A stretch of DNA of 64,000 bases from Microvirga solisilvae (GTDB taxonomy: Bacteria > Pseudomonadota > Alphaproteobacteria > Rhizobiales > Beijerinckiaceae): assembly GCF_022808595.1 (NCBI RefSeq), contig NZ_JAKUCN010000008.1, positions 146,125-210,124 on the forward strand, read 5' to 3'. Below, piece by piece: positions 55,369 to 64,000 of the stretch. Within the stretch, counting starts at the first letter, position 1. Each line of letters starts with the position of its first letter. The position numbers and the translations under genes were made by a program. The notes beneath the pieces were generated by a model. The model had not been told where the DNA came from and did no database searches. It saw nothing but the letters and a program-made list of their open reading frames with translations.

Positions 55369-56091
55369 ATGGGACCTCGCGTTCTGATCGTGGAGGATGA
55401 AGAGCCGTTGACGCTGCTCCTGCGCTACAACCTCGAAGCCGAGGGCTATGAGGTCGATAGCGTTTCGCGCGGCGACGAAGCCGAGATCCGCCTACGTGAG
55501 CAGGTGCCGGATATCGTGTTGCTCGATTGGATGCTGCCTGGTCTCTCCGGCATCGAGCTCTGTCGCCGCATTCGCGTACGCCCGGAAACCGAGCGTCTGC
55601 CTGTCATCATGCTGACCGCGCGTGGCGAGGAAGGGGATCGCATCCGCGGCCTCTCCACGGGCGCGGACGATTACATCGTCAAACCCTTCTCCGTGCCGGA
55701 ACTGCTCGCCCGCGTGCGCGCACTTCTACGCCGCACCAAGCCGGCGCATATTGCAACGTTGCTGCGGGCCGGCGACATGGAACTCGACCGCGAGACCCAT
55801 CGCGTGCGCCGCTCCGGTAAGGATCTTCATTTGGGACCCACGGAGTTCCGCCTGCTCGAATTTCTGATGCAGAGCCCCGGCCGCGTCTTCTCACGCGAAC
55901 ATCTGCTCAATGCGGTCTGGGGCCACGACGTCTATATCGACGAGCGCACGGTGGACGTGCATGTGGGCCGCCTGCGCAAGGCGATCAATATCCCGAAGAT
56001 GCCCGACCCGATCCGGACCGTGCGAGGGGCAGGCTACTCTTTCGACGAGACCTTCGCTCGCTCCGATCAGGCTTTAAGCGCCGAGGGTTGA
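55369..56091 (+). CDS. phoB: Phosphate response regulator PhoB
   Basis: OmpR-family transcription factor. 240 aa: receiver domain 1-120 with VEDEEPL (acidic pocket), phospho-acceptor D53 in IVLLDWMLPG, conserved Thr and Lys in MLTARGEE and YIVKPFS, then a winged-helix DNA-binding domain (LGPTEFRLLEFLMQSPGRVFSREHLLNAVWG, TVDVHVGRLRKAI). It is last in the pstSCAB-phoU-phoB run and so is autoregulated through the Pho box before pstS, and a strong terminator follows. Confidence 0.97.
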   Translation: MGPRVLIVEDEEPLTLLLRYNLEAEGYEVDSVSRGDEAEIRLREQVPDIVLLDWMLPGLSGIELCRRIRVRPETERLPVIMLTARGEEGDRIRGLSTGADDYIVKPFSVPELLARVRALLRRTKPAHIATLLRAGDMELDRETHRVRRSGKDLHLGPTEFRLLEFLMQSPGRVFSREHLLNAVWGHDVYIDERTVDVHVGRLRKAINIPKMPDPIRTVRGAGYSFDETFARSDQALSAEG

Positions 56092-56110
56092 TCACTCTTC
56101 CGGAAACGAG

Positions 56111-56139
56111 AAAGGCCCGCTGAGTTCAGCGGGCCTTTT
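56111..56139. terminator. Terminator after phoB
   Basis: Stem AAAGGCCCGCT/AGCGGGCCTTT with a 6-nt loop, then TTTTC; the A-rich left flank lets it also stop leftward transcription from gcrA. Confidence 0.88.
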
Positions 56140-56163
56140 CTATTTGGAAATCTGAGTTGCGCT

Positions 56164-56694
<531 letters not shown>

Positions 56695-56956
56695 TTTTAA
56701 ACCTTGCCTCCAACGTGGCCGCTCTCGTGAACCCAGAATCCCCTACACCTCGCGGACAGAGTATTGATGTCCGACCGCGTTGGGAGGGGTCACTCCTTGG
56801 GTGAAAGCCGCCGCACGAATGCCGTACTCGACTGCCCTGAAGTTACAGGATGGGTGGACTCGGGCGCAAGAGTCCCCGGCACCCCCCTGTCGTTTTCCCC
56901 AGGGAACTCTCCCAAGGGAAAATCTCCCTGTGATGGATCAGTTCATTTCTCTTGAA

Positions 56957-56984
56957 TTGACAGGGTTCCGCACCTCGTTAGAAT
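56957..56984 (+). promoter_or_regulatory. Promoter upstream of argD
   Basis: TTGACA (56957-56962), 16-nt spacer, TAGAAT (56979-56984): close to the sigma-70 consensus. Predicted start near 56991, directly before the hairpin at 56994, about 93 nt ahead of the argD start codon. Confidence 0.65.
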
Positions 56985-56993
56985 CCCCAGCGT

Positions 56994-57024
56994 GCCGCCC
57001 CGCTTGGGCGGCGCTTTCTTTTTC
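56994..57024 (+). terminator. Terminator-like hairpin in the argD leader
   Basis: Stem GCCGCCC/GGGCGGC, 5-nt loop, then GCTTTCTTTTT. No upstream gene on this strand needs it. It could be an attenuator for argD-argF-hslO or the end of a short RNA. Confidence 0.65.
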
Positions 57025-57083
57025 TGGGCTTCGGGCCAGCCTTAAGCTGCGACCTTGGGTCTCGATATGAGGCGGAGATAACC

Positions 57084-58286
57084 GTGACATCGCCATTGCT
57101 GCCTGTTTTTGCGCGTGCCGAACTATCCTTTGAGAAGGGGGAGGGCCCCTGGCTCTACGGCCGAGATGGACAGCGATATCTCGATTTCGGGGCCGGCATC
57201 GCCGTGAATGCCTTGGGTCACGCCCATCCTCATCTCGTGAAGGCGTTGACGGAGCAGGCCTCCAAGCTCTGGCACAGCTCGAACCTGTTCCAGATCCCGG
57301 AAGGCGAGCGCCTGGCCCAGCGGCTGGTGGAGAACACCTTCGCCGATGTGGTGTTCTTCTCCAATTCCGGCGCCGAGGCCAATGAGGCTGCCATCAAGAT
57401 GGCCCGCAAGTATCATCATGCGGGCGGAAACCCTGAGCGCTTCCGCATTATCACTTTCGAGGGCGCCTTCCATGGCCGGACGCTTGCCACCATCGCGGCC
57501 GGCGGCCAGGCGAAGTATATTGAAGGCTTCGGCCCGAAGGTGGAGGGCTTCGATCAGGTGCCCCTCAACGATCTTGAAGCCCTGAAGGCCGCGATCACGC
57601 CGGAAACGGCGGCTTTGATGATCGAGCCGCTCCAGGGCGAGGGCGGCGTCCGCACGGTGGATAACGCCTTCCTGCGTGAGTTGCGCGCGCTCTGCGACAG
57701 CCAGGGCATCCTGCTGATCTTCGACGAGATCCAGACTGGCGTTGGTCGCACCGGCAAGCTCTTCGCCTATGAGTGGACGGGCGTGACGCCCGACATCATG
57801 TCGGTCGCCAAGGGTATCGGCGGCGGCTTCCCGCTTGGCGCCTGCCTTGCGACACGCGAGGCCGCTAGGGGTATGACTGCCGGAACCCACGGCACCACCT
57901 TCGGCGGCAACCCGTTGGCCATGGCCGTGGGCAATGCGGTGCTCGATGTGGTTCTTGCTCCCGGCTTCCTGAAAGAAGTCGAGCAGAAGGGCTTGCTGCT
58001 CAAGCAGCGCCTGGCCGAGCTGAAGGACCGCCACCCATCCGTCATCGCCGAGGTGCGCGGCTTCGGCCTCATGATGGGCCTGCGCACCGTGGTGCCCAAT
58101 ACCGATTTCGTCGCTGCGGCGCGCGCTCAGAAGATCATCGTGATCGGCGCCGGCGACAACGTGGTCCGGCTTCTGCCCCCGCTCATCATCTCCGATGCGG
58201 ATATTTCGGAAGCCTTCAATCGTCTCGATGCCGCCTGCGCGGCCATGGAAGCTGAGAAGACAAAAGCTCAGCCGGGAGCAGCTTAA
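57084..58286 (+). CDS. argD: Acetylornithine aminotransferase
   Basis: PLP enzyme of arginine synthesis (N-acetylglutamate semialdehyde to N-acetylornithine), often also active in lysine synthesis. 400 aa, GTG start with GGAG 7-10 nt upstream. Class III aminotransferase motifs: [69 protein letters not shown] and the PLP lysine in [15 protein letters not shown] (K243), then [11 protein letters not shown]. First gene of argD-argF-hslO. Confidence 0.96.
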   Translation: MTSPLLPVFARAELSFEKGEGPWLYGRDGQRYLDFGAGIAVNALGHAHPHLVKALTEQASKLWHSSNLFQIPEGERLAQRLVENTFADVVFFSNSGAEANEAAIKMARKYHHAGGNPERFRIITFEGAFHGRTLATIAAGGQAKYIEGFGPKVEGFDQVPLNDLEALKAAITPETAALMIEPLQGEGGVRTVDNAFLRELRALCDSQGILLIFDEIQTGVGRTGKLFAYEWTGVTPDIMSVAKGIGGGFPLGACLATREAARGMTAGTHGTTFGGNPLAMAVGNAVLDVVLAPGFLKEVEQKGLLLKQRLAELKDRHPSVIAEVRGFGLMMGLRTVVPNTDFVAAARAQKIIVIGAGDNVVRLLPPLIISDADISEAFNRLDAACAAMEAEKTKAQPGAA

Positions 58287-58287
58287 A

Positions 58288-59214
58288 ATGAATACCCGTC
58301 ACTTTCTTGATCTCAGCGATTTCTCAGGCTCGCAGATCCGCCACATCCTGAAGGTCGGCTCCGACATCAAGGCGAAGCGCCGCCGGGGTGAGCGCTCCAA
58401 GGAGCGCCCGCTCGAGGGCAAGACGCTGGCTATGGTGTTCGACAAGCCGTCTACCCGCACCCGCGTCTCCTTCGACGTCGGCATGCGCGAGCTCGGCGGC
58501 GAGACGCTGATGCTGACGGGCAAGGAGATGCAGCTTGGCCGTGGCGAGAGCATTGCCGACACGGCGCGGGTTCTCTCGCGCTATGTGGATGCCATCATGA
58601 TCCGCACCCTTGACCATGCCATGGTGACGGAGCTGGCGCAGTATGCCTCGATCCCGGTGATCAATGGTCTGACCAAGACAACGCATCCGTGCCAGATCAT
58701 GGCTGACATCATGACTTTCGAGGAGCATAACGGCTCCATCGAGGGCCGCACTGTTGCCTGGGTGGGCGACGCCAACAATGTGCTTGCCTCTTGGATTCAT
58801 GCTTCGGCACGCCTAAATTTCGCTTTGAAGATCGCTTCTCCGCCGGAACTTGCCGTGCGACCCGAGCTTTTGTCCTGGGCAAAGAAAGAAGGAGCGGAGA
58901 TCAGCGTGACGACCGATGCCTTCGAGGCAGCCGAGGGGGCGGATGCCATCGTCACCGATTGCTGGGTTTCGATGGGCGATGACGACGAATTCCGTCGCCA
59001 TAACCTGCTGAAGCCCTATCAGGTCAACAGCAAATTGATGAGCGTGGCCGCCAAGGACGCCGTCTTCATGCACTGCCTGCCTGCCCATCGCGGCGAGGAA
59101 GTGACTGACGACGTGATGGACGGTCCGCAATCCGTTGTTTTCGATGAGGCCGAGAACCGGCTTCATGCACAAAAGGGCATCCTTGCGTGGTGCCTTGGAG
59201 CAGCAAACGCATGA
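58288..59214 (+). CDS. argF: Ornithine carbamoyltransferase
   Basis: Makes citrulline from ornithine and carbamoyl phosphate. 308 aa from ATG 58288, 1 bp after argD. Carbamoyl-phosphate loop STRTR (55-59), [35 protein letters not shown], the ornithine site [11 protein letters not shown] and [11 protein letters not shown] (His262/Cys263). The final codons overlap the start of hslO (ATGA). Confidence 0.97.
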   Translation: MNTRHFLDLSDFSGSQIRHILKVGSDIKAKRRRGERSKERPLEGKTLAMVFDKPSTRTRVSFDVGMRELGGETLMLTGKEMQLGRGESIADTARVLSRYVDAIMIRTLDHAMVTELAQYASIPVINGLTKTTHPCQIMADIMTFEEHNGSIEGRTVAWVGDANNVLASWIHASARLNFALKIASPPELAVRPELLSWAKKEGAEISVTTDAFEAAEGADAIVTDCWVSMGDDDEFRRHNLLKPYQVNSKLMSVAAKDAVFMHCLPAHRGEEVTDDVMDGPQSVVFDEAENRLHAQKGILAWCLGAANA

Positions 59215-60200
59215 GTTCAACTTCGTTCGAGGGCCATGACGATGTCGTTCTGCCGTTTTCGGTGGAGCCGCTCGACGTGCGCGGACGCGTAGTGCGTCTG
59301 GGTCCCTCCATCGATACCATCCTTGCCCGTCACGGCTATCCCAATCTGGTGGCTCGCGTCATCGGCGAGGCTGCCGCGCTGACAGTGATGCTCGGCGCAT
59401 CGCTGAAGCTCGAAGGCCGCTTCCAGCTTCAGACGAAGACCGACGGCATCATCGACATGGTGGTCGTGGACTTCAACGCGCCGGACAGCCTGCGCGCCAC
59501 GGCTCGCTTCGACCAGGAAAAGCTCGATGCTCTGGGATCGGGAGCGGCGAGCACGGGTGAGCTGATCGGCAGCGGTTATCTTGCCATGACCATCGATCAG
59601 GGCACGGAGCGCAGCCGCTATCAGGGTGTCGTAGCACTTGAAGGCCAGGGTTTCGAGGAAGCCGCGCATCAATATTTCCGCCAGTCGGAGCAGATCCCGA
59701 CGCAGGTGCGTCTTGCCGTGGCCGAACAGTTCGAAGAAGGCCGTCATACCTATCGTGCCGGCGGATTGATGATCCAGTTCCTGCCGTCCTCGCCTGAGCG
59801 CATGCGCCAGGCGGATCTTCATCCCGGCGATATACCGGAAGGCCATGCTTCGAACGATCTTGGCATTCCATCGGAAGACGATGCCTGGGTCGAGGCGAAG
59901 TCGCTTCTGGCAACGGTGGAGGATCACGAGCTCATTGATCCCGCCGTGTCGAGCGAGCGGTTGCTCTATCGTCTGTTCCACGAGCGCGGTGTGCGTGTCT
60001 TCGAGGGACAGCACGTGGATGAGAAATGCACCTGCTCGCATGAGCGCATCATGGGCATGATGCGTCGTTTTTCGCCCGAGGATCGCCGCGACATGGTGGG
60101 CGACAACGGGCGCATCGGCATTACGTGCGAGTTCTGCTCGCGCTTCTACGATCTCGATCCTGCCGATGTGGAAGCCGAGATCGCGAAGACGGAAGCCTAA
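59211..60200 (+). CDS. hslO: Redox-regulated chaperone Hsp33
   Basis: Cytosolic holdase activated by oxidation. 329 aa from ATG 59211, which overlaps the argF stop. N-terminal substrate-binding core ([36 protein letters not shown] cited in part: [28 protein letters not shown]), then the C-terminal zinc redox switch with all four Cys: CxC at 273/275 (EKCTCSHER) and CxxC at 306/309 ([10 protein letters not shown]). A 50-residue region before the switch is the metastable linker. Its place behind argF is common in Hyphomicrobiales although functionally unrelated. Confidence 0.96.
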   Translation: MSSTSFEGHDDVVLPFSVEPLDVRGRVVRLGPSIDTILARHGYPNLVARVIGEAAALTVMLGASLKLEGRFQLQTKTDGIIDMVVVDFNAPDSLRATARFDQEKLDALGSGAASTGELIGSGYLAMTIDQGTERSRYQGVVALEGQGFEEAAHQYFRQSEQIPTQVRLAVAEQFEEGRHTYRAGGLMIQFLPSSPERMRQADLHPGDIPEGHASNDLGIPSEDDAWVEAKSLLATVEDHELIDPAVSSERLLYRLFHERGVRVFEGQHVDEKCTCSHERIMGMMRRFSPEDRRDMVGDNGRIGITCEFCSRFYDLDPADVEAEIAKTEA

Positions 60201-60222
60201 GCAAATCTTATTCCACGAAACG

Positions 60223-60253
60223 AAAATGCCCGGTCACAAGCCGGGCATTTTTT
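60223..60253. terminator. Bidirectional terminator between hslO and argE
   Basis: Stem AAATGCCCGG/CCGGGCATTT with a 7-nt loop, flanked by A and T runs; serves both converging transcripts. Confidence 0.88.
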
Positions 60254-60272
60254 ATTGCGGAGAATAATGATT

Positions 60273-61445
60273 TCAGGAATTGGCGCAGGTCGCCGCCAAA
60301 CGACGCATGAAAGCGGCGCCCGCCTCAAACTGTTCCAGCGTGATGTATTCATCAGCCTGATGAGCCTGATTGATCGAGCCTGGACCGCAGACGACGGTGG
60401 GAATGCCGGCAGCCTGAAAATGTCCAGCCTCCGTTCCGTATGGAACCGTCTGCGTGCGGTTCTTGCCCACAAGGCGCAGTGCAAGTGTTTCTGCGAACGA
60501 TCCCGTTTCCGGCGCAAGGCCGGGCACATGTGCATGAAGCTTCGTTTCGATGCGGCCAAATTTACCGAAACGATTGAGGCGCTTCAATGCGACGTCCTGC
60601 GCGAACTTCTCGAGCCTCTCCGGAATTTCGTTCGGGTCATGGCTTGGAAGAACACGGGTCTCCCAGTCGAAAGTGCACATCTTGGAGATGATGTTGCGAG
60701 CCGTGCCGCCCGAAACTGCGCCGACATGCACTGTTGTGTACGGAGGATCGAAGGGGCCATCCGGTTCCCTACGCTCCATCATCTCGTCACCGATGCGATT
60801 GAGTTCAGCAATCATGTCGGCCGCCGTCATCACGGCGCTGGCACCGAGATAGGGCTTCGAGGAATGCGCCTCCGAGCCATGCACCGTCGTGGTAAAGGTC
60901 AGCACGCTCTTGTGAGCATCCACCACTTCCAACATCGTGGGCTCGCCGACGATCACCGCTTTGGGAAGCGGCAGCTCGTGTCCGAACTTGCGAATGGTGT
61001 CGACGACGCCGAGGCATGTGGTCTCCTCGTCGTAGGAGAGCATGATGTGGATCGGCGTCTTGAGATCGGCGGCGATAAATTCCGGCACCAAGGCGAGAGC
61101 AAGCGCATCGAAGGCCTTCATATCGACCGCGCCGCGTCCATAGGCACGTCCGTTCTCCACGCGTAGCGCAAACGGATCCGAGGTCCAGTTCTGGCCAGCC
61201 ACGGGCACCACATCTGTGTGGCCGGATAGCACGACGCCCCCCTTGTCCTGCGGGCCGATGGTGGCATAGAGCGCAGCCTTATCACCGCTTTCGTTCGGCA
61301 CGCGGACATAAGGCACGTTCCAGCTCTGCAGATAGCTTTCCACGAACTCGATGAGGGCAAGATTGGATTTCGCGCTCTCGGTATCGAATGAGACCAGCTT
61401 CGCCAGCATTTCGAGCGGCGTCAGCCGCTGACCATTGAAAGACAT
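60273..61445 (-). CDS. argE: Acetylornithine deacetylase
   Basis: M20-family zinc hydrolase that releases ornithine from N-acetylornithine. 390 aa. Metal ligands and catalytic residues: SGHTDVVPV (H76, D78), YGRGAVDMKAFDAL (bridging Asp), SYDEETTCLGV (catalytic Glu), VIVGEPTMLEVV, and the C-terminal His in GSINQAHQADEYI. The dimerisation domain contains TTVHGSEAHSSKPYLGASAV. Together with argD and argF this supports the linear pathway; a related M20 peptidase is the alternative, less likely. Confidence 0.9.
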   Translation of the reverse strand: MSFNGQRLTPLEMLAKLVSFDTESAKSNLALIEFVESYLQSWNVPYVRVPNESGDKAALYATIGPQDKGGVVLSGHTDVVPVAGQNWTSDPFALRVENGRAYGRGAVDMKAFDALALALVPEFIAADLKTPIHIMLSYDEETTCLGVVDTIRKFGHELPLPKAVIVGEPTMLEVVDAHKSVLTFTTTVHGSEAHSSKPYLGASAVMTAADMIAELNRIGDEMMERREPDGPFDPPYTTVHVGAVSGGTARNIISKMCTFDWETRVLPSHDPNEIPERLEKFAQDVALKRLNRFGKFGRIETKLHAHVPGLAPETGSFAETLALRLVGKNRTQTVPYGTEAGHFQAAGIPTVVCGPGSINQAHQADEYITLEQFEAGAAFMRRLAATCANS

Positions 61446-61452
61446 GCAAACC

Positions 61453-61845
61453 TCAATGCAGCACGCGCTTGTTGCGCGGCATGTCGAGTGAAAAGGCGGG
61501 GATCTCGGCGTCGAAGGTTTCTCCGCTCGCCGTTTCCATCACATAGCTTCCCTGCATCGTCCCGCTCGGTGTCGTGAGCGGGCAACCGCTGGTGTAGCTG
61601 TAGCTCTCGCCTGGACCGAGTACAGGCTCTTCGCCCACGACACCCATGCCACGCACTTCCTGCACACGTCCCTGCTCGTCGGTGATGCGCCAATAACGGG
61701 CGCGCAACTGCACGCGCTCCAGGCCCAAGTTGATGATCTCTACCGTGTAGGCGAAGAAGTAGCGGCCTTGGTCGGGGGAAGATTCTTCCGGCAGATAGCG
61801 AGGCGTCACGGTCACGCTGATGCCGCGGGTAACGGCCTTATACAT
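61453..61845 (-). CDS. apaG: ApaG protein
   Basis: Single-domain fibronectin-III-like protein (130 aa), genetically linked elsewhere to Co2+/Mg2+ homeostasis; biochemical role not settled. Start 61845 (MYKAVTRGISVTVTPRYLPE) gives the family length and has AAGGGA upstream, whereas the frame open to 61914 would add 23 unlikely residues. Conserved segments: YFFAYTVEIINLG, LRARYWRITDEQGRVQEVRGMGVVGEEPVL, GPGESYSYTSGCPLTTPSGTMQGSY. It starts 7 bp upstream of the argE 5' side only by orientation; both are minus strand with apaG first, so they may be cotranscribed. Confidence 0.95.
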   Translation of the reverse strand: MYKAVTRGISVTVTPRYLPEESSPDQGRYFFAYTVEIINLGLERVQLRARYWRITDEQGRVQEVRGMGVVGEEPVLGPGESYSYTSGCPLTTPSGTMQGSYVMETASGETFDAEIPAFSLDMPRNKRVLH

Positions 61846-62139
61846 GAGTGGTCCCTTGAAGCCGGCAGTGAATTGCTCAGCCTTCGTGGTAAGACGGCCT
61901 TCGCGCGTCGTCAATCGAGGCGCGGCTAAAGAGATTGCAGGGTGGGGCTGAGCGAATGGAGGCTGTGTTCCTAGGCTCCTGCCTTGGCCGGTTAACCTTC
62001 ACGAGCGCCTTCGGCTGCGCCGGATTGGCTTGGAATAGCTTTCGCGGCAAGAATAATGGGATGGATTGAGAATTCCGTTTCACGCCTTCAGCGGCTAGGC
62101 TAAGAACGCGCGTGAAACAGCAGGGCCCAGGAAAAGATC
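61846..62139. other. Divergent intergenic region apaG / dCTP deaminase
   Basis: About 295 bp. Short frames without support. Presumed to hold promoters of apaG (left) and the deaminase gene (right); no distinct operator seen. Confidence 0.4.
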
Positions 62140-63231
62140 ATGGTTGCGTTGAAGGATGGGATCCAATCGGCTGATGCCATCATGCGGCTGACAGAGGCGG
62201 GCGTGATCAAGCCACAGACGCCGTTCGCCTCCGATCAGGTTCAGCCTGCAAGCCTGGATTTGAGGCTCGGCCGCCGGGCCTATCGCGTCCGCGCCAGCTT
62301 CCTGCCGGGCCGCAACCATACGGTGAAGGACCGCCTGGACCAGCTCAGCTTCCACGAGATCGACCTGTCGGCGGGCGCCATTCTGGAAACGGGTAGCGTC
62401 TATATCGCCGAGTTGCAGGAAGGCCTTGCCCTGCCGGACGATCTTTCGGCCGCCGCCAATCCCAAGAGCTCCACAGGCCGTATCGACGTGTTCACCCGCG
62501 TCATTACCGATCGGAGCCAGGAATTCGATACAATCGGCGCAGGCTATTCTGGGGCTCTCTATGCGGAGATCTCGCCTCGCACCTTCCCAGTTCTGGTGCG
62601 CACGGGCACCCGCCTGTCGCAGTTACGCCTGCGCAAGGGGGCGGTGCGCTTGAGCGATGCCGAACTCCATGCTCTCCATCAGCGGGAGCGCGTTGTCACC
62701 TCAGCAGAGCCCTCGATCCAAGACGGGGTGGCCGTGAGTGTGGATCTGGCGGGTTTCGGCTCAGACAATCTCATCGGCTACCGCGCCAAGCGCCATACCG
62801 GGCTTGTGGACGTGGACAAGCCGGGGTCCTGCCGGATCGCAGATTTCTGGGAGCCTCTCTACGCGGATGCCAGCCGCACCCTGATCCTGGATCCCGGCCA
62901 ATTCTACATTCTGGCCTCGAAGGAGGCCGTCCATGTTCCGCCGGATTATGCGGCTGAAATGGTGCCCTTCGATCCGCTCGTGGGCGAGTTCCGCGTTCAC
63001 TATGCCGGCTTCTTCGATCCCGGCTTTGGCCATGCCGGCGCAGGAGGGGAGGGGGCTCGTGCGGTGCTCGAGGTCCGCTCCCGCGATGTGCCCTTCATCC
63101 TGGAGGATGGACAGATCGTCGGCCGCCTTGTCTATGAGCGCATGGCCGAGCGTCCCAATGTGCTCTACGGGGCAGGGGCAGGGTCCAACTATCAGGCTCA
63201 GGGCCTGAAACTATCGAAGCACTTCCGCTGA
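62140..63231 (+). CDS. 2'-Deoxycytidine 5'-triphosphate deaminase, double-domain type
   Basis: Predicted enzyme of dUTP/dTTP supply, 363 aa, about twice the length of E. coli Dcd. The N-terminal half reads as a Dcd/dUTPase fold (QVQPASLDLRLGRRAYRVRASFLPG, NPKSSTGRIDVFTRVITDRSQEFDTIGAGYSGALYAEI cited in part: NPKSSTGRID, GYSGALYAEISPRTFPV); the C-terminal half repeats the pattern (ILDPGQFYILASKEAVHVPPDY, PLVGEFRVHYAGFFDPGFGH). This internally duplicated form is the one found in alphaproteobacteria. Start ATG 62140 has GGAAAAG upstream. Followed by tRNA-Gly. Confidence 0.88.
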   Translation: MVALKDGIQSADAIMRLTEAGVIKPQTPFASDQVQPASLDLRLGRRAYRVRASFLPGRNHTVKDRLDQLSFHEIDLSAGAILETGSVYIAELQEGLALPDDLSAAANPKSSTGRIDVFTRVITDRSQEFDTIGAGYSGALYAEISPRTFPVLVRTGTRLSQLRLRKGAVRLSDAELHALHQRERVVTSAEPSIQDGVAVSVDLAGFGSDNLIGYRAKRHTGLVDVDKPGSCRIADFWEPLYADASRTLILDPGQFYILASKEAVHVPPDYAAEMVPFDPLVGEFRVHYAGFFDPGFGHAGAGGEGARAVLEVRSRDVPFILEDGQIVGRLVYERMAERPNVLYGAGAGSNYQAQGLKLSKHFR

Positions 63232-63275
63232 CCCCTTGCGGAAGCGCAGCCAGGATCGATATGCTCTCAAGGAGC

Positions 63276-63350
63276 GCGGGCGTAGTTCAGAGGTAGAACG
63301 TCAGCTTCCCAAGCTGAATGTCGTGGGTTCGATTCCCATCGCCCGCTCCA
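63276..63350 (+). tRNA. tRNA-Gly (CCC)
   Basis: Acceptor GCGGGCG/CGCCCGC, D arm with GTTCAGAGGTAGAAC, anticodon stem TCAGC/GCTGA with loop TTCCCAA (anticodon CCC), T arm GTGGG-TTCGATT-CCCAT, encoded CCA. Confidence 0.96.
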
Positions 63351-63470
63351 ATCCTTCCTTTTGATGCGGATCAAGGCGGTCTCTATCTCTCAGAGTAGGG
63401 TCGTTTAGCGGTTGTTAAGCATGCCTCTCCGGACAGGGAGGAAAAAGTGCGGAGCCGGCTTCAAAGGGTG

Positions 63471-63499
63471 TTGACAAAGCGTCGGCTAATCGACATATC
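63471..63499 (+). promoter_or_regulatory. Upstream candidate promoter of the rrn leader
   Basis: TTGACA (63471-63476), 17-nt spacer, CATATC (63494-63499). The -35 is perfect, the -10 weak. Confidence 0.4.
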
Positions 63500-63820
63500 C
63501 GCAGCCCCGCCGGATTTCAGATCCAGGCAGGCTTCATGTCAAAGACACCGCATCGGCGGTTTCCCTCGGGAGATCTAACGAATGCAGGGTCTGATCAGGG
63601 TCGTTGAAGATCTTGATCGACGGCACGAGCCGCTACTGCCAGCAAGTGGTAAGTCTAAGCGGCTCCTCTGACGGACAATCCAAGTCTTCGGGCGTCTAAA
63701 AGCGCTTGAGACTAAATAAGCGCAGAGATGCTCTCATCTCTGCGAACGATGAAGCCTCGCCCGAATACTGAAGGCTGGTAGGAACGAGATCTGACCTGAC
63801 AAAAAACTTCAAAATTGTTG

Positions 63821-63849
63821 TTGACGTCGGAAACGGATTTCGCTAAACA
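63821..63849 (+). promoter_or_regulatory. Main candidate rrn promoter
   Basis: TTGACG (63821-63826), 17-nt spacer, TAAACA (63844-63849), preceded by an A/T-rich upstream tract (AAAAAACTTCAAAATTGTTG) that could be an UP element. Position about 150 bp before the window edge fits an rrn P1. Confidence 0.6.
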
Positions 63850-63966
63850 TCTCTTCATCGACGGCGTCTTGGGAACGGGGTGCCGGCATGAAGGGCTTCG
63901 GGCTCCTGGCGCTTCAGCGTGACGGGGTGATCGAGGTTCTTTGTCTTGTCTCTTCGAGGCGAGATT

Positions 63967-63978
63967 TGCTCTTTGACA
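63967..63978 (+). promoter_or_regulatory. boxA antitermination element
   Basis: TGCTCTTTGACA, one base away from the E. coli rrn boxA TGCTCTTTAACA. It marks the leader of a ribosomal RNA transcript. Confidence 0.75.
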
Positions 63979-64000
63979 AGTGAAGAAAGAAAGAGAAGCG

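Larger units (their letters stand above)
56695..57083. other. Intergenic region gcrA-argD
   Basis: About 390 bp, divergent promoters. A convincing promoter for argD and a terminator-like hairpin are listed separately. Frames in the left part (for example 56780-57070) have no ribosome site or family motif. Confidence 0.55.
63351..64000 (+). other. Presumed promoter and 5' leader of a ribosomal RNA operon
   Basis: 650 bp with no supportable protein gene. Two sigma-70-like promoters and an antiterminator boxA are visible (listed separately), and the last bases are the AG-rich run typically found shortly before 16S rRNA in Hyphomicrobiales. The 16S gene itself would begin beyond the right edge, so the identification is inference. 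Confidence 0.65.

Overview
The window looks like a chromosomal segment of a GC-rich alphaproteobacterium of the order Hyphomicrobiales (Rhizobiales). This rests on the cell-cycle regulator GcrA, the long Mycobacterium-like SerC and SerA forms, an RpoH-type sigma factor, a double-domain dCTP deaminase, an HWE-family histidine kinase and an adenosylcobalamin riboswitch ahead of a BtuB-like receptor. The purA / conserved membrane protein / rpoH / rluD order and the argD-argF-hslO order also fit. A Methylobacteriaceae/Microvirga-like host is plausible but is inference; no 16S sequence lies inside the window.

Layout. 1-6518 is a Tol-Pal envelope cluster (tolA 3' part, tolB, pal, cpoB), unusually split by two minus-strand genes (HdeD-like protein, phospholipase D-type enzyme) between tolB and pal. 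6549-12701 holds tilS, ftsH, glmM, an outer-membrane beta-barrel protein and a hypothetical gene. 12782-17238 (minus) is an RND efflux pair. 17487-21337 is serC, serA and purU: serine synthesis and one-carbon metabolism. A DMT exporter and a class I glutamine amidotransferase follow. 23189-24165 is a long non-coding stretch with nested palindromes and a terminator just ahead of purA. Then come purA, a conserved membrane protein, rpoH, rluD and tRNA-Glu(CTC).

Downstream of tRNA-Glu, 29029-37490 reads as accessory DNA with gene decay. It contains a collapsed siderophore ABC transporter, a frameshifted RTX alginate lyase, a small membrane protein, three microgenes, an intact-looking TRAP transporter (dctPQM) and a DUF2243 gene with an in-frame TAG. 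Housekeeping content resumes with metZ and an RmlD-like reductase, a small hypothetical gene, an MFS transporter, and a lytic transglycosylase. A B12 module follows: btuB with cobalamin riboswitch, a BtuF-like protein and cobU/cobP. Next are an HWE kinase and a YbhN-like membrane protein.

49385-56091 is a complete phosphate module, phoR-pstSCAB-phoU-phoB, with a three-repeat Pho box before pstS. gcrA follows on the minus strand. 57084-61845 holds argD-argF-hslO facing argE and apaG. The dCTP deaminase gene, tRNA-Gly(CCC) and what appears to be the promoter/boxA leader of a ribosomal RNA operon running off the right edge close the window.

I see no convincing wholly new multi-gene system. The best leads are the highly structured non-coding segment at about 23.5-24.15 kb, the coupled microgenes behind the TRAP transporter, and the cluster of independently broken genes next to tRNA-Glu.
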